Source of the DNA: Lactarius indigo
Lineage: Eukaryota > Basidiomycota > Agaricomycetes > Russulales > Russulaceae
Direction: 5' to 3'
Length of the DNA stretch: 64,000 bases
Assembly (NCBI GenBank): GCA_025766275.1
Contig: JAFKAC010000148.1
Span: 1 to 64,000, forward strand
In this document: in pieces, positions 29,070 to 40,806 of the stretch
How the letters are laid out: every line of letters starts with the position of its first letter
How positions within the stretch are numbered: position 1 is the stretch's first letter
Position numbers and translations under genes: made by a program
The notes under the pieces: model-generated
What the model was told of the DNA's origin: nothing
The model's input: only the letters and a program-made list of their open reading frames with translations
Database searches by the model: none

Positions 29070-30780
29070 TTAAAGAATGCATAAAAGCGAGGCGCTCATG
29101 GCACATATTAACAACGCGACGAGGCGCGGCAGTGCACTGGGCAGCGCGGCGCTCGTGTGCGTGCGGCCCGAGCCGGTGACGCTCGCGCTCACGGAGCCGA
29201 TCGTGGGCGTTGGCAAACCGGCCGCGGTCACCTCGCTCTGCGCGTTCGCTGCGAGCGTCGCGAACCCGACGGAAGCGGGGTTAGCGCGGAAGACAGAGTA
29301 GACGTTCTTGAGGAACGTGTCGCCGACAATCCAGCCGACCTGGCTACTGCTGCTCTGCGAACTGCTGAGCTCGAAGAAACCGCCGAGACACTGGCTGGAC
29401 GACAGTTGGGTCAGCTTGAAGTCGTCCGGCGAAATGGACCAGCTCTGGCCGCCAAAGGAGAGGGCGACGTTGACGGTCGTCGAGCAGGCTAAAATAAAAG
29501 AGGTCATTAGCTCACGCGATGAGTTACAGAGGCAAAGAAAATGCGCACGGTAAGTGTAATACCCCTCGTAATTGCCAGTGCCAGGGGCGGAACCGGGAAT
29601 CTGAGCATAGAGCGCGCTGATTTGAGCGGCAGGTCCGCCGACCAGTGTTGTGCCCGTGTCTATCGCAGCCAGTGAGGACGAGCCGGAACCGGAAGGTAAT
29701 GTCACGGAGTTTGAGTTCACGGTCAAGTTCGTGAGGGTGAGGGTCCAATATGCGGTCGTGTCAACAGTTTGGTAGTCAATCTGACCCGTATAAAGGGACG
29801 TGTTGGTCGCACCTGTCGAAATATACATACAATTAGCTTAGGGGACAGTTTGCGGCGCGGCGCTTGTACAAACCCAAGGTGAAGACCCCTCCAGGCTCTT
29901 CGTTATCCACATTTGTTTGATTCACAAAACGTGTGAGGTAGAAGGCCATGAGTGGCTCGTCCAGGGCATTGCCCTGAAACAGGGACTGCCAGAAGGGGAC
30001 AGCCCCCGAAGATGATAGTGACTGCCAGCCGAGCCCCATAAGCCCCGAAACAGGAGAATCTAACAAGCCGTCGGAGATGTCATCACATGTGGCTGAGAGA
30101 AGGGCAGGTCAACGGTGCACGTAGTGGGAACTAAGAAAGCATACCCAAAACCTGCTTATCGACTTGAAAACCAGCCATCTGGACAACATCCGTTGCGAGT
30201 GTTCCGCGAGCTGAACCGCTGCCATATTGGATAGAGAACGCCTCGGTAAGGTTGGTGTATGAGGAGGAAGTGGACGTGTCAAATGTCTGGATACCCTGGC
30301 AGTTTGTCGAGCAGGAGCTGTCGGCGACCCAGAGATCGGCGGAGCCCGTGTCGAGGATGACGTTATATGCAACGGGAGGAGTCCCAATAGCTATGGAGCC
30401 ATAGTAGCTGCGGACAGTCAGGACACGGTGGTAAGAGCACATGCGCATTGTCAACTCACCTCGAGTCTGCGTTCTGATTAACAAGCCTGGATTGATGTGA
30501 GCGATAGGTATAACGCAGAGAAAAATCAGACACACAAGTTTTCCCCCGAGGAACGCTTCGCGTTCGACGGGCCACCGTACTTGGCTTCCAGGAATTGCTT
30601 CTGCTGCTTAGCCCAGATCCCCCATTCGGTATCACTGCGCGGTGGTGGCGCCCGGCGAAGGATAGGGACGTGCAGACTACGGGAGGAGAGTTGTGAACGA
30701 GGCCCAGGGGCAGCCAGTGCCCAGTCAACGGTGAGGAGCAGACTCAGGGCGAAAGAAACGGGTAGGGCGTCCAAACGCAT
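29070..30780 (-). CDS. Secreted pepsin-like aspartic protease, probably GPI-anchored
   Basis: A family A1 endopeptidase. The ATG at 30780 opens a signal peptide (residues 1-23, hydrophobic core FALSLLL, Ala-rich cleavage region). A propeptide follows, then the first catalytic site in VILDTGSADLWV (about 30340) and the flap-like SIQYGSGSARG. The second catalytic site is AAIDTGTTLVGG (about 29660), with conserved GWIVGDTFLKNVYSVF near the end. After residue ~480 a Ser/Thr-rich linker leads to a hydrophobic tail (LVALLICAMSASLLCIL) at the stop, as in GPI-anchored or membrane-tethered yapsin-like enzymes. It has at least six exons; one seems to be a mini-exon of 27 nt (near 30470-30500) between propeptide and protease domain. 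N-glycosylation sequons (NLT, NQT) are present. It has no close neighbour gene. Confidence 0.9.
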
Positions 30781-32013
30781 GGTGTATGGGAGGAGATGGA
30801 GGAGGGAAAGTGGGATTAAGAGGGGATCGCGGAAACGAGTTTAAATATGAGAGATAGAATAGCTCGGATAAAATATTAGGTGCAGGACCGGCCTGTGGAG
30901 TTGGTGAAAGGAGTGAAAGAAAAAGCTTGGTAGGATGGTCCCGTAAGTAACCGCGATTCGGACCAAGGCTGGGTTTGACGCCGACCAAGATCAAGACCGA
31001 GGCAGTCACATCCTCTCACGTGGTTACCATCCGTCCAATCAACTCCTGTTCATCATCGTATCATCGATATATCATCCAGTTTTCACTAATTCTTCCGCTC
31101 GACCCACGACATTTTTACTCTTTCACCGCGGAGGAATTCCCTGACGTTGACACTTGCATGGGAACAGGACCGAACAGCCTGCTGCGGATTACCGACCCAC
31201 GGATCCCCGTGGCTGCGCAGTTTGCACTACCTGGTGATCTCGGCGCCTGATTCATAATTCTTGGCCCTTTCGTCAGATGATCGATGACCCATTGTCGACC
31301 TGTGGTAGATGTCATCGCAAACACGCACACGTACCGGCTCTGCGTTGGCTTTTTAGTGGAGCCTGGGGAAACGGCATTTCATTATTCCGAATGGGACCTG
31401 TGTTGCTCTAGTATCACAGTGTGAACGACGATACGGCGAGGTTACCGCATGGCGAGTTATCAATGACCTAAGCTAGTTGCTGCGGATGCCAAGATTGGTC
31501 TAACTACCTCGTTCGGACTTGGGGAGAACGTATTATATGACTCGTGCCCTCACAGCCTGGGGGTCTTCTGGATCCATATTTATTCCGGGATACATAACAG
31601 AGTTACAAACCGGTCGTAGCGAGACCCGCTACATTCAAGAAACTCATTTAGTCCAATGGAGGGTTTCCTGCTCTTCACTATATACAGTAACGTGTATGGA
31701 GGGAGCTCCAAGTCTAGCTTACATTTCCTGTGCTCAATGGTTTGACTTGGCGTTTACTCAGTTGACTGCGCAGCGCCGTCCGTGATTGTCGGTCCGTGCC
31801 TCCACACTCCATAAAAAAGACGCATTGTAAACCAGGCGACTCGCCCTGTCATAATAGACCGCCAGGGAGTGCTGGCGGTCATCGCATGACAAACAGTTAC
31901 TTAGTCAACACACTCCGACACGTGTACCTCAGATGAGATGAAGAAAATAAGATTAGAATAATACAGTCAAATACAGTGGCAAGGTCACAGATCTGTCTAA
32001 ACTAACGACTCCC
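30781..32013. other. Spacer, 1.2 kb, nothing recognised
   Basis: Holds the promoter of the aspartic protease at its left end and the 3' flank of histone H3 at its right. Short open frames (30975-31250, 31519-31785) resemble nothing I know. Confidence 0.4.
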
Positions 32014-32597
32014 TCATGCCCGCTCACCACGCAAACGACGTGCGAGGGCAAGATCCTTAGGCTGTATAGTGACACGCTTCGCGTGAATCGCGGCAAGGTT
32101 GGTATCCTCAAAGAGGGAGACGAGGTAAGCTTCTGCTGCCTCTTGCAGAGCCATGACAGCTGAAGATTGGAAGCGCAAGTCCGTCTAGAAAATAAAAATG
32201 AGCATCGCCGGATCTCAGATACGGGAGGTCGCTGTGCTAACCTTGAAGTCCTGCGCAATCTCGCGAACGAGGCGCTGGAAGGGGAGCTTCCGGATAAGGA
32301 GCTCGGTTGATTTTTGGTAGCGGCGAATTTCGCGCAGTGCCACCGTTCCGGGGCGGAAACGATGGGGCTTCTTGACACCTCCAGTTGTGGCCTTGAAAAA
32401 CAAGATTGAGCCAAGAACGGACAAAAGCAAACACGCTGTACTCACAGCGGCGGATGTCTTGCGTGCTGATGACTTGGCAGCGAGCTGCTTACGAGGCGCC
32501 TTGCCTAGAATGCATCGAATGAGGGAACTGTGCCACGAGCCTGAGCAAGACACTTACCACCGGTGGACTTGCGAGCGGTTTGTTTGGTACGAGCCAT
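32014..32597 (-). CDS. Histone H3, copy 1
   Basis: Core nucleosome histone. Exons are 32597-32558, 32514-32456, 32391-32242 and 32184-32014 (40, 59, 150 and 171 nt), giving 139 aa including Met. The N-tail [31 protein letters not shown], the [12 protein letters not shown] helix and the end RRLRGERA are all canonical. The tail between Lys23 and GGVKKPH is [15 protein letters not shown], three residues longer than in the metazoan protein, the same as in copy 2. It is divergent with H4 copy 1 across 318 bp. Confidence 0.97.
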
Positions 32598-32915
32598 TGA
32601 TGCTTAGTAAGGTTGATGTAGGACGAAGAGGATTGGTGTGCTTCGAATCAGAGTGCAACGAAAGGCGGATGGAAGTGTAAAGCCAGTTGTGGAAGGTATT
32701 TATATTTCATCGGGAGTGTGTTGAGTCGAGGACGCGTCGGGTCGGTGCCTGGGTCAACAAAGGTTGATCAACAAACTTTATTTTGCTCACGTGCGTGTCT
32801 CCCGCGCTCGTATATAACCGTGCCGCGCGCATTGTGTCATTTATCCCACCGTCGTAGCTCGTTGCTCACTCACTTCTCAAACACAACTCCTCCAACCTCT
32901 TGAATTATTTGAAAA
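32598..32915. promoter_or_regulatory. Shared promoter of histone pair 1
   Basis: Between divergent start codons. It contains an MluI cell-cycle box ACGCGT (32732-32737) in the context GGACGCGTCG and the palindrome GTTGATCAAC (32763-32772), read as TTTGTTGATC on the minus strand. A TATATAA toward H4 lies near 32812-32818 and a TATAAAT-like sequence points toward H3 near 32697-32705. The first two motifs recur in histone pair 2. Confidence 0.7.
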
Positions 32916-33342
<427 letters not shown>

Positions 33343-34449
33343 GCTCTGCATTATTGTTGGGCTGTCGTATACTCTGTATTGATATTGTAATATCCAATGT
33401 TGCAACATTTCTCGGAATGAGGCTTTAAGTCAGTTCGACGTATTCGTGAACAGGGGTGAACTTTCGAAGCAGAATCTTGAGTAGGCCACTCTTTCTCCGC
33501 CGGCCCACTTGTCGGAATTTACGGAGTGTTGTGTGTCCCGGCGGACTGGGTGTCGCCCACATTTGCACCCCAGTTGCTCTGGAGGTTACACTAACGCCAT
33601 TTGAGCGGCCAAGAAGGCCGTGTTCGCGTTTCTCGAATCGCAAAGCAGTCGTCCCCACCCTGATCGCCAAGTGCACGTGTTCCGAGTAGTTGCCGCGACT
33701 AGACACAGCACCGTACGCCCAAAATTGTCAAGGGGTGTCCCCATTCGTGGCTCGTTTACGGCAACGTCGAAGCCTGATTGCACTCGGCTTTCCGGTTCCC
33801 GATAGAGTATCGAGTTGCGCCTCCCCCGCGCTTCCCGCCTTCCAGATCATTGATGCCTTCTTTAGTTTTTGGCTACCGAGGACTCTCCTCAGGGACGCGA
33901 AATTGCCAATCGAATCGCATACCTGTATCTCAGTAGCTCCGTCGACGGGCTGTGTAGCTCTAATATCGACAGCAATCGCATTTATGCCTTTGTTTGTGCG
34001 GGATACCCGACACCATAAGCTAACTGAACACACTCAAAGTCTATCAGAAGCACGTTTTATGTAATTGTAGGTTGCGACTTGAAAAGCGCTCGAATACGAA
34101 GCCTAGACAAACGATGACGTTGACAGACACGATACTTTTTTCTGTTCTCGAAAGAACCCGTCGGTTCCGTGTGAAGAAACAAGAATGGGGTCGCGACTTG
34201 TTAAGTGGTTTAGTGATAGACGTTGGGCTGGGCTGGCACGTGCCAAGAGTGCTAGACTGTCGGTCACACCGTCGGTCGTTACTGCATATTATCTTCGGGA
34301 ACAAGTTGTATGTATCCTTGGAAAGAAAGGCCGTGATTTATCCGCTTCTAAACCAGCTAACCCCAAAGGATCCCACTACAAAATAGCCCCTAGTCGCCCC
34401 GAGCTTTCTGTTCTGTTGCACTGGCCTAGATCCCCCTCTGTGCTGCACT
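33343..34449. other. Spacer, 1.1 kb, possible decayed minus-strand coding sequence
   Basis: Several adjoining minus-strand frames (34033-33728, 33783-33586, 33706-33425) are long for their size and might be exons of a small unknown or decayed gene. I could not join them with good splice sites, nor recognise a family. Confidence 0.3.
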
Positions 34450-35770
34450 ATGTCTCTATCTTCAACTACCGCCCAGATCCGCCAGTGCTGTCCTCCTAGT
34501 CCCCTTCTTGCCCTCTCTGCTGCCGTGTCCATGTCGCTGCCTAGGACCGCCTCCGCCGTCACCAACCTCGGAAACGTCCTCCCTAACGAGATACTCCATG
34601 CCATCTTCAACCATCTCTCCCAACACGCGCTCACCCGGATCGTCCTCGTCTCCCACCGGTGGCGCGCCAACGCGGAGCGCCTGCTCTACTCCTCCATCGT
34701 CATCAACGAGGTCCTGCCCCGCTCCTCCACCCCAGAGCTCAAGGGTGCACACGCGGTGCCTTCCGTTCCCGCCATCACCCTGCGCTGCTGCGAGACGCTC
34801 TTCTCTTACCCGCACCTCGCGGAGTATGTCCGGCGCTTCCATGTCCGATGGCAGACGGACGCCGTCGAGAGCCCCGCGCTCCTCCTCCTCATCGCCCAGA
34901 ACATCGCCAAGTCTCTCGTCCCTACCCTCCGCCACCTCGACTCGCTCGAGCTCTCCTTCGGCCTCCTTGCAGCGCTCCCACTCCCCAGCGCCCCCACCTC
35001 CTTCCTCCCGCCATCTCGCCACCCCGACCTGCGCAGCCTCGCGCTCCACGGTATCGGCGAGCCCCCAGAGCCCGTCCTGCGCAACCACCCGGCCCTCCTC
35101 CACCTTAAGCTCGGCGACTATCCTCGCCCGCTCTGCCTCCTCCCGACAGACGTCCCTCGCCTCCGCTCCTTTCGCGGCCACCCCGCCACCGCCGCGTCTG
35201 TCCTTCCCGGTCGTCCCATCGAGGCGCTCGGCCTCGTCGGCCTCGACCCCGCCACTGAGTCCGACTTTGCCCGCATCGCCGCCGGCAGCCGCCCAGTCCG
35301 CTCCCTCGACCTCTCCGGCACGAGCGTCACCCCGACCGTGCTCCGTAACGTCTCCCGCCACCTCTCCCACGTCGAGTGGCTCAAGGTCCGTCTCGCCTTC
35401 CGCCATACTCTCCATTACGCGCTTAACGGCATGGTTTGTCCATTTCTCTCCCTCCGGGAGGGCATAATCATATTGATAATCATGTGTGCAGAGGCTCCTG
35501 ACGGCGCTTACCACCGTGCTGTCGAATTTTTGCAATCTGCGTGACCTCGATCTCTCGCCCACAAACGCCGTGCACTATTACGCCGACCAGAACGCCGTCG
35601 AGGAACAGCGCCTGTGCGTCGCTTGGACGCGCGCGTGCCCCTCGCTCCGTCGCGTCGTATTCCCCTCTCGCACAGAGTGGTCGCTCTCCGAAGGCGGCAC
35701 GTGGGCATGCAAGTACTCCGATTCTCTAGCTCGCCTACTGTTTCGGTGCGTTCCACGCTTCGATGATTAA
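34450..35770 (+). CDS. F-box protein with leucine-rich C-terminal region
   Basis: Probable substrate receptor of an SCF ubiquitin ligase. Exons 34450-35433 and 35492-35770 sum to 1263 nt (420 aa) with a 58-bp intron joining NGM to RLLTAL. The F-box is at about residues 40-85 (LPNEILHAIFNHLSQHALTR then VSHRWRANAERLLYSSI). The rest is rich in Leu with repeated LRSLxL/LRDLDLS segments. GC content and codon bias are high (C-rich third positions), which creates long mirror frames on the opposite strand. The start could instead be the Met at 34531. A further 3' exon beyond 35750 is possible because TTTCG|GTGCGT could be a donor. The target is unknown. Confidence 0.8.
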
Positions 35771-36143
35771 CCCGCCGATGATAACATCTGCATAAATATG
35801 TCCCTCTAGCCATCCCCGCACGACCTCATTGATCGGTTGTGAGGCCCAGGGCTAAAAACAATCTATCCCCCCCTTCCCCCCCGCCCATCTAGTCGATCTA
35901 TGATGGCTACTCCCCTGAACGACTACTACCCCGCGTGTAAATATCAGTCACGCTACAGAACACATCGAATACATCCGGAAGGACATCGCAGATCAATGCG
36001 TGCTAGAGAGATTACATAGTATGGCTATTCCAGCGCCAGCGGTGGCATGACGGATACAGTGGAGAGGGGTATAAAAGGTTATATGAAACCGAATAGTGAT
36101 GTAGGTACTAGTCCTCATAAAATAATGGTGAACAGAGCCCGAC
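35771..36143. other. Convergent spacer, nothing recognised
   Basis: About 370 bp between the convergent F-box and RhoGAP genes. It contains C-rich runs at 35866-35886; nothing else noted. Confidence 0.4.
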
Positions 36144-38903
36144 TCATGAGACTTCAGACTCATCGACAAATATGTCGGTGTAGTGTTCGAGAATGGTCTC
36201 AATTGCCTTGAAAAAAAAAACGCTGTCGGCCCCCCCCCGGACGGTAATCGGACATGTTACACGCACCTTGTTCTGGATCGTTGCCCCTGCGAGGCCATCT
36301 TGCCCATTGACACCATTCGGCGCAGTGGTAGGGAACAACGTCGGCCCGAAGACGATTGCCAGATTACCTATGGACATCGAGTTCTGCGCCTCGTTCTGCA
36401 CGATCCTGCGCGAGATGATCGATTGGTCGGGTCAGGTGCCCACCCATGTCTGGTCCGAGGACGTACTTGTGTAGATGGCCCAAGAAGTACTTTAGCGTCG
36501 CGTAATTGGCATCGGGTAGCTCGTTGACCCGTTCATGGAGTCGGATGTGCCTCAAACGATCATTCTCGATTTCTGGTCGGGTACGAACGGTTTCACTCGA
36601 CCCGGCAACGCCTCAAAGGAATGCGAATGCTTACTAGCGGCGCTTAGAAAGCCTTGGTGCAGATGCATCGTCAACAACGGTTCTGGTAGCTCTCTCAGCC
36701 AGAGCTTCAAGACACTTGTCACGTTGCTGATGTCGCCTGACCACTCCTCGGCGTCAAGGTTGGTGGCGTCTAAGTCTGTAGGACCGTGAGCAGTTAACCA
36801 TCAAGTAAGGATCAGCACGCGCCTCTATCGAGCTTTTCTTTCAATCGCGTGACCTTGCTCATCGTCCCACCAATGCGATAGACGCCCACCGTCGAGATGC
36901 CATACTTCTCGATTGCTTCACAGCATTTGACCATGATTGGAGGAACTTCCACCCCGTCACGCGCCATCTGTTCGGCGAGGTCAATGCCAAAGGTGAGTCT
37001 AGTCCGATCTGGCAGCTGCGAATGGCTGCTGTTAGGCGTGTTGGCAATATGGGGTGTTGGGTTCGTGCGATCAACATGTTGAGGTAAGGGAGGTAGCTAA
37101 AAACCGCGATCAGTTTGCGACTGGTGCTCTGTAATTCAACGCACGACTTACAAAACCTTCATACTCGGGTCCCGTACGACGTGGACCCCTCTGTACTCCG
37201 CCGTGGGCGTACGCATAATTCTGCATGTAGACCTTGAAGTCAGACCGGTTGTCTATTGACTCGATGGTGGGTTTAAGTCCAGGTCCTGCCCATTCTGTCA
37301 GTGGCGCAATTTCCTCGAAAAGAAGAAATCTCTCAGTACTCACCGTCTTCGATACCCGTTGGTGCCAATGTGGAACCATCACTCAGGACGATGCTCTCAA
37401 ACAAGAAAGCGTAGCGCGTGAGGTGGTATTGTGTCCCGAGATCTATTTCGTCCGCGCACTCCTTCAAAGCCTAGAGAAGTCGAGATGAGGAGACGCGGTA
37501 CAAGTCATCCGCGAGCACTGACACGGAGTATACGAGGGAGTTGGAAGTTGAAATATTCCTGTCTCAGACCCTGTGTTTCCTGCACCGACTTGTGGTAAGC
37601 CTGGGAAGACAATTGCACTCGAGCACGGATATCGTCTTCCTGGCGTTGAATCTGTAGGGGCATGTAAGTGATCACAAAGAGAGGAAGGAAGGGAGAGCAC
37701 ATTTCCGGGGTTCTTTCCCTTCAACAAGAGCCCTCCCTTTGCGACAGCTTTGCCGATCGCGCGCTTCCCACCGGCCGGCGCACGGGCCTGAATGACGGAA
37801 TCCTTAGCGGGCTCTCCCTCCTTCTGCAGCAGAATGCGACCGAGCTCTTCCATTGTAGTGTCCAGGCGCGCTTTGCTCTTTTCGGTCGTTGCCTCAGAAT
37901 CTTGCAAGTTACGTTCGTACCGGGTTGCGAGCTCCTTGGTCTGGATAGTGTTTGAGGGGTCAAACTCGAAGAAGAAAACGAGCTGTAAACAGCGAGCTGA
38001 CATACCGTTTTTCTGTTTTTATCGACCTCCTTGGCTAGATTTGCCAACTCCTCGCTCATCTCATTTAGCCGTGACGCGAAGCGTAGTCTATTTTCGGCAA
38101 TGATTTCGTGTATTTTCATAGTTGTCTGCCATGCATTGACGAAAGAGCTGTGAGAAGGGATGTTACCAGGTCAAGCCAAGAAAACGTCGAGTAGAAACAT
38201 CAAGACAGACCCAGCTTTACCATCATTCATGGCGTACACATCAGCGGTGTTCTTGGCGAGCTTCTGCATGCCCCTTCCGAACTCTTCCTCGAGCACAGCA
38301 CGCTTTTTGAAAAACACGGAAGCTTCCTAAAACAAGCAGGAAAAACTCGAATGGAATGGCACGGTGCGTGCTGAAGCGAGCTTACCCTGCAGGACACCAT
38401 GCTCTGTTTAATCCTGTCGAGTAACAAAGGCACACCGCACTAATTAACGTAAAAAGAAATGTATTAAGCAAGTTATTATCCCCAAGGGATTAGACGGAGC
38501 ATCTCACATCGAGTTCGCACAGAGCGCGGAGCACACTCTCATCGAAGGTGGGCTCTACGACTGCGATCGATTCCGTTTGAGTGGCAGGCGCGGGGTCGGA
38601 TCGCTGCACGGCGGGGGGAAGACTGTTACGCCATCGGGAAGTCGCAGTTGCCGAAGGGGAAGGCCTGCCCGCCAGATCAGCTTCGGTGCTAGATCGAGGT
38701 GGGGACGACGAGGATTTGGATGAAATGGAGGGTCTAGATGGAATGGCAACATTTGGAGAGTTGCTAGAGGAGGCGGGGATAGTGGGCTGCAGAGGGTGCG
38801 ATTGTAAGGGATGAGGAGAGTGGGTGGCCGTGGGTGACCCGACGACGCCGTGACTATCGGTCGATATTGTGGCCAGCGTATCGTCTGCAGTCCTGGTACT
38901 CAT
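36144..38903 (-). CDS. F-BAR and RhoGAP domain protein (Rgd1/Rga7 type)
   Basis: A membrane-curving GTPase-activating protein for Rho-family GTPases; relatives act at growth sites and septa. The ATG at 38903 begins a Ser/Pro-rich N-terminus of ~110 residues. The F-BAR part follows over several exons (VFFKKRAVLEEEFGRGMQKLA, then a long Lys/Glu/Arg-rich coiled coil from about 38140 to 37480). The RhoGAP domain starts at about 36960 with FGIDLAEQM and carries the arginine finger in GVYRIGG (about 36860). It continues with LWLRELPEPLL and NSMSIGNLAIVFGPTLF. It ends with HYTDIFVDESEVS. The last intron (about 36202-36263) includes a run of nine or so G and of T residues. About ten exons; not every junction was fixed to the base. 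Confidence 0.85.
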
Positions 38904-40806
38904 AGATTTAGATCAAAAGTACACGCGTGGTCGAGGCGTGCGGGGACGGGAAAGAGAAAGGCGGGAGGGGGGAGATGTCTAGGACGAGCCTAAGTCGAGT
39001 GCGGTGCCGTTGCGATTTGGTGGCTGTTACCGGCCCGGTTCCATCAGTCGGTGTGCCACATCGTCCTTGATAAGAACAAGAACCAGTTAATCATTATACC
39101 ATGTGCGTAAACTATTCTACGAAATACAGAATGGATAGTGTAAGAGTAGTGTATATTCCAAAGGCGAGAGTGCTACAATAGTCGTCGCGAACGCGATCAT
39201 CATGTGCCAGACGACCCAGAAGAGAAAGGACGTCCGGATCAACAGCCACGCGGGCAGCGCTTGCTAGTCTTAACGTTATTGGTAATATTTTGCATTCTGA
39301 TTCGCCGCTTCAGCTACAACCCGCTACGAGTGATCCCGTACTTACGATTGTTGGCACGCCGCGGTGCAAGGCTCGTTAGGATGTTGTCCAATGTGACGAT
39401 GACTTCCCGCGCAGGTAGTTCGGCCACAATCAGTCTATCAATAGGTTTGAGTCAAAATAAGATATAGACCGTCCTTTCAAAGGAAGAAAAATATGCGTTT
39501 ACGTTCGAACGACCAGAGAATATAACCGCACCACATGGATGCTCAGAGTAAGTCGTTACAGTGACGCACATGTCGAGATTGCGGAGAGAATTATAAGAGT
39601 CGAAAACTGGAGGATGGTGAGGGCAACATGATTCCAGGGTTCATTTATACCAGACGACTTGCTCGCCACACGATGAAATGATCACCGAAGCTGAGCAGGT
39701 GTTGGAGAGACTTTGAAAGCAAAACAAACAGACAAACAGTATGCAGCCCTGCGAGTCATACACTGCAAACTCAATATTTGCCGCGCCAGTGTACAAACAA
39801 GCCGGGGGGGGAGCTGTCCCGAGAATCCAAAACCGCAGGGGACGTGCCCCCTTCACAAGATTCCGCGACTCTATGTCCCAGATGTTGATCGCAAATGGCA
39901 AGGTGTTGACGAATCCAGTAGTGACGCCAACGCCACACTCTGGCAGTACCCCTTCATCTGAAGGAGAGATGTGGGTTGCGGCAGTGGAAGCAGATACAGC
40001 GCGCTGGATACGTGCCCGGCGATCAGGTCAGTCGCGGTGGCGGACGGTCTTCAGAAGGAGCGCCGAATCTGTTGCTCGGAAAGGGACACAGCCATTATGG
40101 AAACCCTAGCAAACGGAGTATGTGATCTGAGGTCATCGCCAAATTGTGTGGCGGGAAACCCCGTTAGAGGTGGGACATCCACAGCACGACCACGTCGTGG
40201 CGAAAGAGCGAGAGGGCGAGATGCTGTATGAAACTGGAGTAGGATGAACATTAGCCAGGCAATCGCGTCAGCAGAACCGGAAGAGTGTCTGTTTTCATAG
40301 AGAAAAGACGCCACAAATGACGGTGCTGACTCCTGAGAAAGCGAAACTCCACTTCAGTTTCGGTGATTGCTAATTTGGTTGACAAGACCCTGTCTTTTAC
40401 AGTCTGACATGAAGAGCCGCAGACAAAGCCCCTTGCACCTCTCGAACGTAAAAATAGAGCACACACAGGGAAAGTGGTACATATGTTCGGGCGGCTTTCT
40501 ATCTTGCTTTCTGTGATTGATGAAGAGGCCAGGGGAATCGGGCCGCGACGCATGTGTGATTACGTAATAAATAGAAAGGGCTCACACGCAGATGGGTCTG
40601 AGTTGGATACTGTAGGTTCTGGAATGATAACTGCGGTATGGAGTCCGGGAGGCAATCAAATACAACCGAGCGGGTTTCGAAAAAGAGTCAATGACATTCC
40701 TGAGGTTCTGCTCTACTTTCATCTAGTAAATTCTTCGGGTTCCAGGGGAAGATGAGCTAGGGACCAAGGCACGATCTGTCAGACCGTTGCAGCACGCGCC
40801 AATATA
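38904..40806. other. Spacer, 1.9 kb, nothing recognised
   Basis: Holds the promoter of the RhoGAP gene at the left and the 3' flank of NUP85 at the right. Short frames such as 39204-39467 (a hydrophobic segment within it) and 39641-39901 do not match known proteins. No RNA gene seen. Confidence 0.35.

Noticed and set aside
34462..35562. 366-codon minus-strand frame opposite the F-box gene
   Set aside because: It mirrors the highly C-rich codon usage of the plus-strand gene; the translation is Glu/Val/Ala-rich without any domain, a typical shadow.
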